DNA of 64,000 bases from Pontibacter sp. HSC-36F09 (GCF_024171605.1 NZ_JALKAA010000003.1:558001-622000), one strand, 5' to 3'; shown: positions 1-8,648, counted from the first letter of the stretch. Program-made: numbers and translations. Notes: generated by a model not told the origin, from the letters alone.

Positions 1-218
1 TTTTCCTCCCGGTAGGTTTTCACGAAGGTACCCTGTCCTTTGGCGGATACGTGCCAGTCGATTGAGCGCACGTCGTCGCCGTACTGGTAGGCGCGCACGT
101 CATCAAACTCCAGCCCCGTACCTTTAAAAACGGAGTGGAAGTCGCCCTGCATCTGGGTGTTGATGGCTTTGCGTATGCGTATCTCGTACTTGCGCAGCTT
201 TTGAACAAGTTCCTTCAT
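1..218 (-). CDS. DUF58 domain protein, N-terminal part (runs off the window)
   Basis: The first 72 or so codons of a minus-strand gene begin at the ATG at 216-218 and run off the left edge. The peptide starts MKELVQKLRKYEIRIRKAIN and contains the DUF58 signature: a GDFHSVFKGTGLEFDDVR stretch, then YQYGDDVRSIDW and a KTYREE end. DUF58 proteins are cytoplasmic, related to von Willebrand factor A domains, and are usually encoded beside a MoxR-type AAA ATPase and BatA/BatB proteins, which would lie outside this window. The gene diverges from the DUF4296 lipoprotein gene with a gap of about 60 bases. Family assignment is firm; the function of DUF58 proteins is poorly known. Confidence 0.85.
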   Translation of the reverse strand, partial: MKELVQKLRKYEIRIRKAINTQMQGDFHSVFKGTGLEFDDVRAYQYGDDVRSIDWHVSAKGQGTFVKTYREE

Positions 219-277
219 AGGGTAGGGGCTTTGCCTCAGATTTTAAAATTAGGACATATTCCCGTAATATTACATTC

Positions 278-688
278 GTGAAACGATTTTTATACCTACT
301 TTCCTTTGCCGTACTGGCTGGCTGCGGCCAAAGTCCTGAAAAGCGACCTGCTGACTTATTGCCAGAACAAAAGATGGTGCAGATTCTGGCGGATGTGCAT
401 ATCGCTGAATCGCGCATCGAAACGCACGTGATGTACCCGGATACAGCACTGATGGTCTTCAACAAAGAGCAGCAGCAGATCCTGGCGGAGCATGGTGTTA
501 CACAGGAAGACTTTCGCAAGACCTACCGCTACTACCTGAGCAACCTTACACAGATGGATAAACTCTATGAGATTATTCTGGATACGCTGAGCGTTCGCGA
601 GGCCAAACTGCGCGCCACCGATACAACGGGCGTAGCTCCAAGGCAACCGCCGGTGCCTATACTGGAAGGTATGCAGCAGGCTTATTAG
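278..688 (+). CDS. DUF4296 domain lipoprotein
   Basis: 136-residue protein starting with GTG at 278. The N-terminus is a lipoprotein signal: a basic MKR, a hydrophobic stretch and the lipobox LAGC with the lipidated Cys at residue 16. The body has the DUF4296 pattern: a helix with KMVQILADVHIAES near residue 45, then YPDTALMVFNKEQQQILAEHG and a YRYYLSN segment. DUF4296 is found almost only in Bacteroidota and has no established function; envelope location follows from the lipobox. The stop lies one base from the stop of the convergent csaA-like gene, with no clear terminator between them. Confidence 0.85.
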   Translation: MKRFLYLLSFAVLAGCGQSPEKRPADLLPEQKMVQILADVHIAESRIETHVMYPDTALMVFNKEQQQILAEHGVTQEDFRKTYRYYLSNLTQMDKLYEIILDTLSVREAKLRATDTTGVAPRQPPVPILEGMQQAY

Positions 689-689
689 C

Positions 690-1025
690 CTAAATCAGCT
701 TGCTGCCATTCGGCACGGGGCCGGCCGGTTGCGCCAGCACTATATCTCCGTTCTCGTCGGCAAAACCTGTCACCAGCACCTCCGACATATATTTTCCGAT
801 TTGTTTGTTGCCCAGGTTGGTCACACACAGCACCTGCTTTCCGGGTAGATCTTCCAAGGTATAGTGCTTCGTGATCTGCGCGCTTGATCTTTTCAAACCC
901 AGTGGACCCAGGTTGATGAGCAGTTTATAAGCCGGTCTGCGCGCTTCCGGAAATTCTGTGGCTTCTACGATAGTGCCCACTCGTATATCTGTTTGTTCAA
1001 AATGTTGCCATGAAATGGTCGGCAT
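690..1025 (-). CDS. csaA: CsaA-like tRNA-binding domain protein
   Basis: 111-residue protein that is one EMAP/Trbp111-type tRNA-binding OB fold. Diagnostic pieces are FEQTDIRVGTIVEATEFPEARRPAYKL near the N-terminus, SSAQITKHY in the middle, and VLCVTNLGNKQIGKYMSEVL near the end. CsaA proteins are dimers with RNA-binding and secretion-chaperone-like activity in Bacillus; the role in Bacteroidota is not settled. I place the start at the ATG at 1023-1025, which gives the usual family length of about 110. In-frame ATGs at 1046 and 1070 would add 7 or 15 residues that are not part of the fold. Confidence 0.85.
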   Translation of the reverse strand: MPTISWQHFEQTDIRVGTIVEATEFPEARRPAYKLLINLGPLGLKRSSAQITKHYTLEDLPGKQVLCVTNLGNKQIGKYMSEVLVTGFADENGDIVLAQPAGPVPNGSKLI

Positions 1026-1192
1026 GGCTTCTTCGGGTGTATGCATTGTCTGTATGTTTTTCACGCCCAAGTTAAGGAATCTCCTTTAAATTAAGTTCGT
1101 TAAGCCCTCCTGTTGGCCTCTTGGGTAACATTAGGCTTATACCCGCGTATCCTAGGCAACTGACTTTCTTACTGTTAAAAATGCAGAAAGTG

Positions 1193-1200
1193 TAAGTTTG
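1193..1200 (+). promoter_or_regulatory. Candidate -7 promoter element
   Basis: TAAGTTTG matches the Bacteroidota -7 consensus TAnnTTTG exactly and lies 27 bases before the ATG of the FAD/Rieske gene, leaving a leader of about 20 bases. No clean TTTG -33 box is visible at the expected distance, so the call rests on the -7 match and position. Confidence 0.4.
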
Positions 1201-1227
1201 TCGAAGCTATTGCAAAACCTATAAACT

Positions 1228-2772
1228 ATGAAAAGAGAATCTGGAGCAAGTTTACCCGTGTGGGTGGAGAATATATCGATGCCTGTGACCAGTCCCCTAC
1301 AGGACAATATCCGATGTGATGTCTGCATTGTTGGGGCAGGTATAGCAGGAGTTACCACGGCCTACCTGTTGGCAAAAGAAGGGCGCGATGTTGTGTTGCT
1401 GGAGGCCAAAGAAATAGGCGGTGGCGAAACAAGCCGCACGACGGCCCACCTGTCCAATGCGCTGGATGAGCGGTTCGACGAACTGATTCGCCTGCACGGG
1501 GAGGATGGCGCGCGCCTGGCTGCCCAAAGCCATGGAAAGGCAATCGACAAGATCGAAGAGATCATAAAGGATGAAAAAATTGACTGCGATTTTGCCCGTG
1601 TAGACGGCTATCTGTTCGCCACGGACAACAAGCAACAAGATGACCTGATGAAGGAATTAGAGGCGCTGCAGAAAATCGGTTGGCTTGATGTGGTGCTTCG
1701 CAAACGCAGCCCGCTGAGTACGCTGACGGAGTTCCCTTGTCTGCAATACCCCAACCAGGCGCACTTTCACGTTTTGAAATACCTTTCTGCTCTGGCTAAC
1801 GCCTTTATCAAAGCAGGTGGCCGTATCTTCACTAAAACCAAGGTTGAGCGTTTTGAGACCGGCCCGGTTGTATCGGCTGTTTCAAAAGAAGGTCATGCAG
1901 TGGCAGCTAACCATTTGGTGGTGACAACGAACACGCCGATCAACGACATGGTGACGATGCACACAAAACAGGCCCCTTACCGCACCTACGCCATCGGGCT
2001 TGCGGTACGGCAGGGCGAAGTGCCGGATGCGCTTTACTGGGACATGGAAGATCCTTACCACTACGTGCGGTTGATGAAAGGCAAAACAGGCGGTGAGAAT
2101 GCAGAGGACCTCGACCTGCTGATTGTGGGAGGGGAGGACCACAAGACAGGACAGGGCGATCACCTGAGTGAGCGATTTGAGGCCCTTGAGCGCTGGACGC
2201 GCAAGCATTTCCCGATGGCCAAAGAAGTGGTCTACCGTTGGTCAGGCCAGGTGCTGGAACCTGTCGACGGCCTTGGTTTCATAGGACGTAATCCGGGTGA
2301 TTCTGAGAATGTGTACATCGCCACCGGCGACTCGGGCCATGGCATGACAAACAGCACTATTGCCGGTATGTTGATTACCGATCTGATACAGGGAAGGCCA
2401 AATCCGTGGGAAAAGCTCTATGATCCGAGCCGTAAGAACACTCAATCGGTAGGTGAGTTCCTAAAGGAGAACATCAACGTGGCCGCTCAGTTCAAGGATT
2501 TCGTGACACCCGGTGAGGTGAAAGATCCGATGGAAGTGATGCCGGGAACGGGCAAAATCATGCGTAAAGGCATGAGCAAAGTAGCAGTTTACTGCGACCA
2601 AGATGGTGTGCGGCACCAATGCTCGGCAGTGTGTACGCACATGGGCTGCGTGGTGCATTGGAACGAAGTGGAAAGTTCTTGGGATTGTCCCTGCCACGGC
2701 TCCCGCTTTGATCCTTTCGGAAAGGTAATTACGGGTCCGGCTTCCAAAGACCTGGGTCCGGTTGAAGAATAA
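1228..2772 (+). CDS. FAD-dependent oxidoreductase with C-terminal Rieske domain
   Basis: 514-residue fusion. Residues about 30-400 are a DAO-type flavoprotein: the dinucleotide motif CIVGAGIAGVTTAYLLAKEG opens the fold and is followed by LLEAKEIGGGETSRTTAHLS. Near residue 380 is GDSGHGMTNSTIAG, the second FAD contact. Residues about 425-514 form a Rieske 2Fe-2S domain with both ligand pairs: CTHMGC, then CPCHGSRF after a short loop. Such fusions are thought to pass electrons from an amine or amino-acid-like substrate through FAD to the cluster, but the substrate is unknown. It is a single-gene unit: its own -7 element lies upstream and a strong terminator follows within 25 bases. Confidence 0.88.
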   Translation: MKRESGASLPVWVENISMPVTSPLQDNIRCDVCIVGAGIAGVTTAYLLAKEGRDVVLLEAKEIGGGETSRTTAHLSNALDERFDELIRLHGEDGARLAAQSHGKAIDKIEEIIKDEKIDCDFARVDGYLFATDNKQQDDLMKELEALQKIGWLDVVLRKRSPLSTLTEFPCLQYPNQAHFHVLKYLSALANAFIKAGGRIFTKTKVERFETGPVVSAVSKEGHAVAANHLVVTTNTPINDMVTMHTKQAPYRTYAIGLAVRQGEVPDALYWDMEDPYHYVRLMKGKTGGENAEDLDLLIVGGEDHKTGQGDHLSERFEALERWTRKHFPMAKEVVYRWSGQVLEPVDGLGFIGRNPGDSENVYIATGDSGHGMTNSTIAGMLITDLIQGRPNPWEKLYDPSRKNTQSVGEFLKENINVAAQFKDFVTPGEVKDPMEVMPGTGKIMRKGMSKVAVYCDQDGVRHQCSAVCTHMGCVVHWNEVESSWDCPCHGSRFDPFGKVITGPASKDLGPVEE

Positions 2773-2793
2773 CCTGCTTAAAAACTTAAAATC

Positions 2794-2831
2794 AAAAGCC
2801 CTGCTTTGCGATGTCGTAAAGCAGGGCTTTT
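2794..2831. terminator. Bidirectional terminator
   Basis: Perfect 14-base inverted repeat AAAAGCCCTGCTTT with its complement around a 10-base loop. It is A-rich on one side and T-rich on the other, so it can stop the FAD/Rieske gene from the left and the DUF922 gene from the right. Confidence 0.9.
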
Positions 2832-2841
2832 GATTTTTGTC

Positions 2842-3429
2842 TTATTTCCAGGAGTCCAATTCCTGCAGGCGTTGTGTTATCCGCTCATCCCAATCTTGCT
2901 GAGCCTGTGCATCCAGCCCATGGCGGGACAATTTATCGAATTGATCTTGCTCAGCTTTCCAGGCTTTGAATGCGTTACCGACCGTGTTGTTAAGGTTTGT
3001 CTTTAGGTTGCCACAAGACATTCCAAGTTCCTTCAATTCCCGGCGCAGCATACGGGCATGCACCTCCGTGAGGTCAAAATGTAGTTGCTCGTGTGCCAGC
3101 AGCTTCTCCGACTTCTTGTTCTTCGACCAGGACTCTCCCGGAAGAAACACGCACTTCACCTCGTAGTAAAACATATTGTCTTTGCAGCGTGCGTCCACGG
3201 CCAGGTTGGCAGCCGTGAGGGCATGGTGCGGGTTAGTCGATTCAGGTATCCCTCTGAAGTCTTCCCAGTTTAATCTCCGCTCTGCAGACCAGGCCAGTTG
3301 TTCCGTATTAGAAACGGTGTGACTGGCTGAGTTCGGAACATGAATAACGGTCGCCGGCGAACCGGCTGGGGTGGGATATGGCAATAGCAAGCCCACCAGT
3401 AGGCTAAGGAGTAGAGTAATGATAAACAT
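2842..3429 (-). CDS. DUF922 family putative secreted metallopeptidase
   Basis: 195 residues. A hydrophobic N-terminal segment (FIITLLLSLLVGLLLPY) suggests export or anchoring. The DUF922 core has the LNWEDFRG opening near residue 54 and LLAHEQLHFDLTEVHARML near residue 110, where HEQLH fits a zinc-binding HExxH-like site (the Glu is in place). Pfam describes DUF922 as predicted secreted Zn-dependent proteases; activity is not proven. It lies between a terminator and the MATE gene. The next gene upstream on the same strand starts at 4842 and ends at 3502, leaving about 70 bases, so co-transcription with the MATE gene is possible. Confidence 0.8.
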   Translation of the reverse strand: MFIITLLLSLLVGLLLPYPTPAGSPATVIHVPNSASHTVSNTEQLAWSAERRLNWEDFRGIPESTNPHHALTAANLAVDARCKDNMFYYEVKCVFLPGESWSKNKKSEKLLAHEQLHFDLTEVHARMLRRELKELGMSCGNLKTNLNNTVGNAFKAWKAEQDQFDKLSRHGLDAQAQQDWDERITQRLQELDSWK

Positions 3430-3501
3430 CGGCTAAAAGTTTAAAAAGTCTCTATCGGGGCAACACGGTCACGTGTAAATAGGTGCCACTATTGCATTAT
3501 T

Positions 3502-4842
3502 TTATTTACTAAGCCTACTGCTTAGCATTTTAAAGCGCCAGAATAGTAATATAGCGGCTACTGACAAACCGACCAGCAGGCCAGTCCAGACACCGTGCAC
3601 CCCGAAGCCCAGCTTAAAGCAGAGTATGTACCCTACCGGCAGGCCAATCACCCAGTAGGCAATCAGGGAGATAAGTCCAGGTATACGCACATCCTCAAGG
3701 CCTCGCAATGCTCCCAGTCCCACCACCTGTACACCATCCGAAATCTGGAACAGGGCGGCAATAATGAGGAGGGTAGAGGCCAGCTCGATCACCATCGGAT
3801 CGTCCAGGTATAGGGAAGGTATAAAATTTTTTCCGGCTATCATAAGCAGTCCGCTCAGAATCATGAAAAGCACACCCATCATAAAACTGCTATTGCCGGC
3901 TACCTGCATAGCTCTGAAGTTACCAAGGCCCTTCTGGTTGCCCACCCGAATGGTAGCCGCCGCCGCAATGCCGCTGGCCATCATGTAAGTGACTGATGCC
4001 ACGTTAATGGCGATCTGATGTGCGGCCAGTTCGCGTGCGCCCAGCCACCCGATCATGATGGCCGAGAAACTGAAGGCACCCATTTCAAACACCATTTGTC
4101 CGGAGATGGGCAATCCCAGTCGGAAGATGTGGTACACGTGCACAAATGAAAGGTGCCGGAAGGTAAGGAAGCGGTGAAAGGCAGCAAAACGCTTGCCGTA
4201 AAGCACATAGCCCCCCATCATCAAGGCCATGATGACACGCGAGATCAACGTAGCCCAACCTGCACCAACCAGTCCCATCGGTTCAAACCCAAGTTTACCG
4301 TAGATCAGGATGTAGTTGAGCACCACGTTGAGTCCATTGGCAATGATGGAGATGTACATGGCCTGCTTGGTGAGCGAAAGCCCCTCAGCAAACTGCCGGA
4401 ACCCCTGAAACAACATCAGTGGCACCATCGACAGGAACAGGATATTGACGTAAGGTATAGCTTGCCTGACTACTTCTTCCGGCTGGTCGAGCCAGGTAAT
4501 GTATGGTGACAGAAAGTACCCGGCTATGAACAGAATGACCCCAAGCAGCAGGTTGGAAAACAAACCGTTGAGTAAGAGCAGGGAGATGCGGGTATAATTT
4601 CGTCGGCCGTCGGCTGCAGCGATCAGAGGCGTGATGCTGTACGAAACTCCGAGCCCGAACACCATCGTGATCGTGAAAATACTGTTGCCCAGCGAAGCAG
4701 CGGCCAAAGGTATAGTACCGATCTGACCCACCATCATACTGTCAACCACACTCACCATAATGTGCCCCAACTGACTGAGCACCACAGGGTATGCCAGCAG
4801 GAAATTCTTTCGGAAGTGGTCTCGGTATTCTAATGATATCAT
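3502..4842 (-). CDS. MATE family efflux transporter
   Basis: 446-residue inner-membrane protein with about 12 hydrophobic segments in two related halves. Typical MATE features are the opening LLAYPVVLSQLGHIMVSVVD, the MVGQIGTIPLAAASLGNSIF stretch of helices 1-2, and in the second half ELAAHQIAINVASVTYMMASGIAAAATIRVGN. MATE proteins export cationic drugs or metabolites using Na+ or H+; substrate cannot be inferred here. It contains four AGGTATA motif copies (near 3680, 3806, 3817 and 4456) plus one near 4711, a high density. A -7-like element lies just upstream. Confidence 0.92.
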   Translation of the reverse strand: MISLEYRDHFRKNFLLAYPVVLSQLGHIMVSVVDSMMVGQIGTIPLAAASLGNSIFTITMVFGLGVSYSITPLIAAADGRRNYTRISLLLLNGLFSNLLLGVILFIAGYFLSPYITWLDQPEEVVRQAIPYVNILFLSMVPLMLFQGFRQFAEGLSLTKQAMYISIIANGLNVVLNYILIYGKLGFEPMGLVGAGWATLISRVIMALMMGGYVLYGKRFAAFHRFLTFRHLSFVHVYHIFRLGLPISGQMVFEMGAFSFSAIMIGWLGARELAAHQIAINVASVTYMMASGIAAAATIRVGNQKGLGNFRAMQVAGNSSFMMGVLFMILSGLLMIAGKNFIPSLYLDDPMVIELASTLLIIAALFQISDGVQVVGLGALRGLEDVRIPGLISLIAYWVIGLPVGYILCFKLGFGVHGVWTGLLVGLSVAAILLFWRFKMLSSRLSK

Positions 4843-4864
4843 AAAGGGAAAGGAAAAAGGACTG

Positions 4865-4896
4865 CAAAATTAGCCTTTTTTCCTTTCCCTAGCACA
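4865..4896 (-). promoter_or_regulatory. Candidate promoter of the MATE gene
   Basis: Read on the minus strand, TAATTTTG (4872-4865) fits TAnnTTTG exactly, and a near-match to the TTTG -33 box (TGTG at 4896-4893) lies 20 bases upstream. Transcription would start about 15 bases before the ATG at 4842. Confidence 0.4.
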
Positions 4897-4930
4897 AGTC
4901 CAGTTGCATTAGTCAGTTATATCGATCTGC

Positions 4931-5032
4931 TCAAGTGGCTTTTTTTATACCACGTAGCTTTGCTAGAATGGCTTTCGCCGGTATCGGGAGCAGCACCAGG
5001 GCAGCAGTCAAAATGATCTTTTTCGTATTCAT
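4931..5032 (-). CDS. Possible 33-residue hydrophobic peptide
   Basis: A short ORF from ATG at 5030-5032 to TGA at 4931-4933. The peptide is MNTKKIILTAALVLLPIPAK followed by a basic tail ending in GIKKAT. It has a lysine cap, one hydrophobic segment of about 14 residues, and a basic C-terminus, so it could be a small membrane peptide or an orphan signal peptide. It lies 26 bases after the egtD stop on the same strand and therefore could be the third gene of the egtB-egtD unit. I know no family for it. Support is positional and compositional only. Confidence 0.35.
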   Translation of the reverse strand: MNTKKIILTAALVLLPIPAKAILAKLRGIKKAT

Positions 5033-5058
5033 AGGATGATTAGGTCGATCCAAGCAGG

Positions 5059-6066
5059 TTAGATAGCTTTAAAAAGCATGTCCGCAAAGCCACCCTCTTC
5101 GTCAAGGTAGGACGTGACGAATTCAAAGCCAGCTGAGCGGCCCATTTCGGTGGCCTGTTGCAGAGTATATTTGTGCGAGCTCTCCGTATGGATGGCCTCC
5201 CAGGCAGCAAAGGTATACCGCTTCTGGGTAGCTTCCAGGTATACCTCCTGCTCGCGCTGACTTACTAAAAAGCTCTTCATCACGCCCAATTGTGGGTCGT
5301 ATAGCGCAAAGTGTTTGAAAGCATCCAGGTCAAAATTGCCGCCCAATTCCCGGTTGATGCGTTCCAGTAAGTTCAGATTAAAGGCAGCCGTTACACCGCT
5401 TGCGTCGTTGTAGGCTGCCAGAATGGTAGCCGGATCTTTGGCTAAGTCCACCCCTAGCAGAAACAGGTCACCTGGTTTAAGGTGCCGTCTGATCTGGCGG
5501 ATAAATTCCAGACCCTCGTCCCGCTCAAAATTGCCAATGTTCGAACCCAGAAACAGCACTACTTTTCTCTCAGGCAGGTGCTGTTGGAGCCATTGCAGAC
5601 CCGTGATATATTCCGCTACGACTGTCTGTATGAGCAGATCCGGATGTGTTTGTCGCAGGTCTTTGCTCAGTTCCTGCATCGCTGACCCCGAAATGTCCAC
5701 AGGGACGTAATTGAAGGGTTTTTCCTGCTTTACCAATTCGGATAGCAGCAGTTTCGTTTTCATAGCATCTCCGGCACCCAGATCGACCAGATGAAAAAAA
5801 CCACCGGCTGCAAAAGTGCTGACCATGTCCGATCGGTGCTGCTGCATCAGGCTATACTCGGCGCGCGTCAGGTAGTACTCCGGCAAGGCCATGATCTGCT
5901 GGAAAAGCCTGCTTCCGGTGGCATCGTAAAAGTAGCGGGATGATAATTGCTTCGGGTTTTGGCTCAGGCCATCTGCCACATCGTTGGCAAAAGCAGCACG
6001 ATCCTGGCTACCGTCGGTTTTGCGAGAGAGGTCAATCAGTGTATTAGGCGTTGTTTGTAATAGCAT
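5059..6066 (-). CDS. egtD: L-histidine N-alpha-methyltransferase (EgtD)
   Basis: 335-residue SAM-dependent enzyme that trimethylates histidine to hercynine, the first step toward ergothioneine. Family markers are SSRYFYDATGSRLFQQIMALPEYYLTRAEY near the N-terminus, the SAM-binding HLVDLGAGDAMKTKLLL, and GSNIGNFERDEGLEFI, followed by the usual LGVDLAKD segment. I start at the ATG at 6064-6066, four bases after the egtB stop, which gives the normal family length; an in-frame ATG at 6177 would add 37 residues lying inside egtB. The tight spacing indicates an egtB-egtD operon. Confidence 0.93.
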   Translation of the reverse strand: MLLQTTPNTLIDLSRKTDGSQDRAAFANDVADGLSQNPKQLSSRYFYDATGSRLFQQIMALPEYYLTRAEYSLMQQHRSDMVSTFAAGGFFHLVDLGAGDAMKTKLLLSELVKQEKPFNYVPVDISGSAMQELSKDLRQTHPDLLIQTVVAEYITGLQWLQQHLPERKVVLFLGSNIGNFERDEGLEFIRQIRRHLKPGDLFLLGVDLAKDPATILAAYNDASGVTAAFNLNLLERINRELGGNFDLDAFKHFALYDPQLGVMKSFLVSQREQEVYLEATQKRYTFAAWEAIHTESSHKYTLQQATEMGRSAGFEFVTSYLDEEGGFADMLFKAI

Positions 6067-6070
6067 AGTT

Positions 6071-7336
6071 TTATTGTGCCAGTCGAATTCCGGTGAACTG
6101 CCAGCGTTTGTCAGGATGAAAGAAATTGCGGTAGGTGGTTCTGATGTGGTTTTCGGGAGTAGCGCAGGAACCGCCACGCAACACCATCTGGTTGATCATG
6201 AACTTCCCATTGTACTCGCCCAATGCACCGGCAGCAGTTGTAAAGCTGGGATAAGGGTGATAGGCGCTGTAGGTCCATTCCCAGGCATCGCCGTAGAGTT
6301 GCTGCATACCTTTGTTTTGCACAGCTGCTTTGGGTTCGAACAATCCTGATTCCTGAAAGTTGCCCGAAGCGGGCGGGTATACCTGTGTAGCGGCTTCCCA
6401 CTCAAACTCGGTCAGGAGCCGCTTGCCTGACCAGGCGGCAAAGGCCTGTGCTTCGTAAAAGCTGATGTGGCTGACTGGTTTGTGAAAATCCAGTTTTTCG
6501 AGTCCATGTAATGTATACTGGAACCAGTCACCGTCCTGCTCCAGCCAGTACAAGGGAGCTTTCAGATTGTCTTTTCTTACCATAGCCAGGCCTTCGTCCA
6601 GCCAAAACCGAAAATCGCTATACCCGTCGTCCTGCATAAAAGCCAGGTATTCAGCATTTGTCACCAGGCGGTTCATGATACTGAAGTCCGAAAGCAGCAC
6701 GACGTGTACGCCCAGCTCATTGTCGAAACAAAATCCTTCTCCTTGAAAACCAATGCGGTAAATGCCGCCGGGTACCTCCAGGAATTCAGGTTTCCCCGGA
6801 TCCTCAGTTTTCAGTGATTTACTTGTTTTGGTATAGGCCGGTAAAAGCGGATTGGTGCTCAGGATGTATTTGATATCCGTAATGAGTAGCTCCTGGTGTT
6901 GCTGTTCATGCTGCAAACCAAGCTCCAGCACGGGCAACAGCTCTTCTAGTTGATCATCGCTCACGGTTTGCAGTAACTCACCCATGTTTTCGTTCACATG
7001 GCGGCGGTAGGCGTAAATATCCCGGAGCGGAGGTCGGGTGAGGGTGCTTCGTTCTGCCCGCTGCACGCGGTTTCCTACCGTATTGTAGTAAGAGTTGAAC
7101 AGAAAGGCATAGCTAGGATGAAACACCCGGTATTTTTTCAGGTATGGCCCGAGCACAAATTGTTCAAAAAACCAGGTCGTATGCGCCATATGCCATTTTG
7201 GAGGGCTCACATCGATCATCGGCTGCACTACCGTGTCTTCTGGCTCCAGCGGAGAACAGATTTTTTCAGTCTGTGCCCTAATCTGGTTAAATCGCTCAAG
7301 TATGGTCTGGCTGATGGAGGCAGTTATCGTTGTCAT
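6071..7336 (-). CDS. egtB: Ergothioneine-type sulfoxide synthase (EgtB)
   Basis: 421 residues. Residues about 12-170 are a DinB-like domain with the non-heme iron ligands: His52 in KWHMAHTTWFFEQ and the H-x3-H-x-E motif at His143, His147 and Glu149 (LQHEQQHQE). Residues about 190-420 are a formylglycine-generating-enzyme-like domain, ending in VLRGGSCATPENHIRTTYRNFF. EgtB joins hercynine to a thiol donor with O2. The classical partners EgtA, EgtC and EgtE are not in this window; whether the donor is gamma-glutamylcysteine or cysteine cannot be decided from sequence. It is the first gene of the pair, with egtD four bases downstream. Confidence 0.92.
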   Translation of the reverse strand: MTTITASISQTILERFNQIRAQTEKICSPLEPEDTVVQPMIDVSPPKWHMAHTTWFFEQFVLGPYLKKYRVFHPSYAFLFNSYYNTVGNRVQRAERSTLTRPPLRDIYAYRRHVNENMGELLQTVSDDQLEELLPVLELGLQHEQQHQELLITDIKYILSTNPLLPAYTKTSKSLKTEDPGKPEFLEVPGGIYRIGFQGEGFCFDNELGVHVVLLSDFSIMNRLVTNAEYLAFMQDDGYSDFRFWLDEGLAMVRKDNLKAPLYWLEQDGDWFQYTLHGLEKLDFHKPVSHISFYEAQAFAAWSGKRLLTEFEWEAATQVYPPASGNFQESGLFEPKAAVQNKGMQQLYGDAWEWTYSAYHPYPSFTTAAGALGEYNGKFMINQMVLRGGSCATPENHIRTTYRNFFHPDKRWQFTGIRLAQ

Positions 7337-7476
7337 GGGGATGCGCTGGTTGGCAAAATGGTAGAGAAGTAGGTGTTATTGGAAGCTTTAATGTGCTTGT
7401 GACTGTCGTGTTAACTCTTTTTCTACGTACTTTGTTTTCGATAAGCCGAATTTGGAAAGCCTAATTTTACGCCATT

Positions 7477-8556
7477 ATGCCTTTACAATTGTCCGTTACG
7501 CCTCATCAGCTTCAGTTCAAATTCGATGCCCGCACCTCGCGCGGGGCCATGCGCACGCACCAGGTATACTACCTTCAGCTTTGCGATTCTGAGGATCAGA
7601 AGCTAACAGGTATAGGGGAGTGTGCGCCGCTTCAGGGCCTGAGCATTGACGCACGACCTGATCTGGAAGCGAAACTCAAGCAGTTTGAAAAAGAAGTAAA
7701 TGAGAATTTATTTACACCAGACGATTTGCTGCAGTTGCTAAATTCTGAGGATCTGCGCGACTGGCCCGCTATCCGGTTTGCGCTTGAAACGGCGCTGCTG
7801 GACCTGCAGCGGGGAGGCCGTAAAATCCTTTACAAAAACGACTTCAGTCTAGGCAAGGCAGGTATACCGATCAACGGCTTGATCTGGATGGGAGAGAAGG
7901 ACTTTATGCAGGAGCAGATCAGGAAGAAACTGGCAGAAGGCTATACCTGTCTGAAGTTGAAAATTGGCAGCCTGGATTTTGCCACTGAGCTCGAACTATT
8001 GCAACGGATCCGGGAAGTGGCTGGGCCTGAAGACCTGACCATCCGGGTAGACGCCAACGGAGCCTTCGCTCCCGATGAAGCTTTACGTAAACTGGAACGT
8101 CTGGCCAGGTATAGCCTGCATTCCATTGAACAACCCATCCGGCAAGGACAACCCGAGCAGATGCAGCAACTCTGTGCTTATACGCCTATACCTATTGCCC
8201 TGGACGAAGAACTGATCGGCGTGCAGGAAGCGACACAGCAGGTGGACATGTTAAATTTTATAAAGCCGCAATACATCATCCTGAAACCCACACTGGTAGG
8301 AGGACTTCAAGCGAGTGCGGACTGGATTAAGCTGGCAGAGCAACGAAAAATTGGCTGGTGGATGACTTCGGCACTTGAATCGAATATCGGGCTAAACGCG
8401 ATCAGCCAGTTCACGGCTAATTATGACATTCACATGCCGCAAGGGCTCGGCACCGGACAGCTTTACCACAACAACATCGCCTCTCCGTTGCAAATTAACA
8501 AGGGCTGGTTATGGTATAGCGACGGCATCTGGGGTCAACTGCCGGAACAGGCATAA
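7477..8556 (+). CDS. menC: o-Succinylbenzoate synthase (MenC)
   Basis: 359-residue enolase-superfamily enzyme that dehydrates SHCHC to o-succinylbenzoate in menaquinone synthesis. It has the catalytic set in order: Lys pair in CLKLKIG near residue 165, metal ligands in RVDANGAF, IEQP and DEEL, and the second catalytic Lys in ILKPTLVGG. The end GLGTGQLYHNN is typical of MenC. A dipeptide epimerase is the main alternative, but the KLK pattern, length and lack of a lid insertion favour MenC. Four AGGTATA-type sites fall inside the gene (near 7564, 7609, 7860 and 8109). Confidence 0.88.
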   Translation: MPLQLSVTPHQLQFKFDARTSRGAMRTHQVYYLQLCDSEDQKLTGIGECAPLQGLSIDARPDLEAKLKQFEKEVNENLFTPDDLLQLLNSEDLRDWPAIRFALETALLDLQRGGRKILYKNDFSLGKAGIPINGLIWMGEKDFMQEQIRKKLAEGYTCLKLKIGSLDFATELELLQRIREVAGPEDLTIRVDANGAFAPDEALRKLERLARYSLHSIEQPIRQGQPEQMQQLCAYTPIPIALDEELIGVQEATQQVDMLNFIKPQYIILKPTLVGGLQASADWIKLAEQRKIGWWMTSALESNIGLNAISQFTANYDIHMPQGLGTGQLYHNNIASPLQINKGWLWYSDGIWGQLPEQA

Positions 8557-8557
8557 G

Positions 8558-8581
8558 CTATACCTATACCTATACCTATAC
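8558..8581. repeat. Four tandem CTATAC(C) hexamers after menC
   Basis: Four perfect head-to-tail CTATAC units just after the menC stop, in the opposite orientation to the long array at 41.5 kb. They belong to the window-wide AGGTATA/TATACCT family. Confidence 0.9.
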
Positions 8582-8594
8582 TTACCCAAAACCA

Positions 8595-8623
8595 AAAAGG
8601 CCTGCAAATCTTGCAGGCCTTTT
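8595..8623. terminator. Bidirectional terminator
   Basis: Perfect 13-base stem AAAAGGCCTGCAA with its complement and a three-base loop, between the convergent menC and TonB-dependent receptor genes. T-rich tracts flank it on both strands. Confidence 0.9.
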
Positions 8624-8648
8624 CTGATATAAGGAATCATTTCAATAA

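Noticed and set aside
6067-6177. Longer EgtD starting at 6177
   Set aside because: The extra 37 codons lie inside egtB and the added sequence is not family-like.
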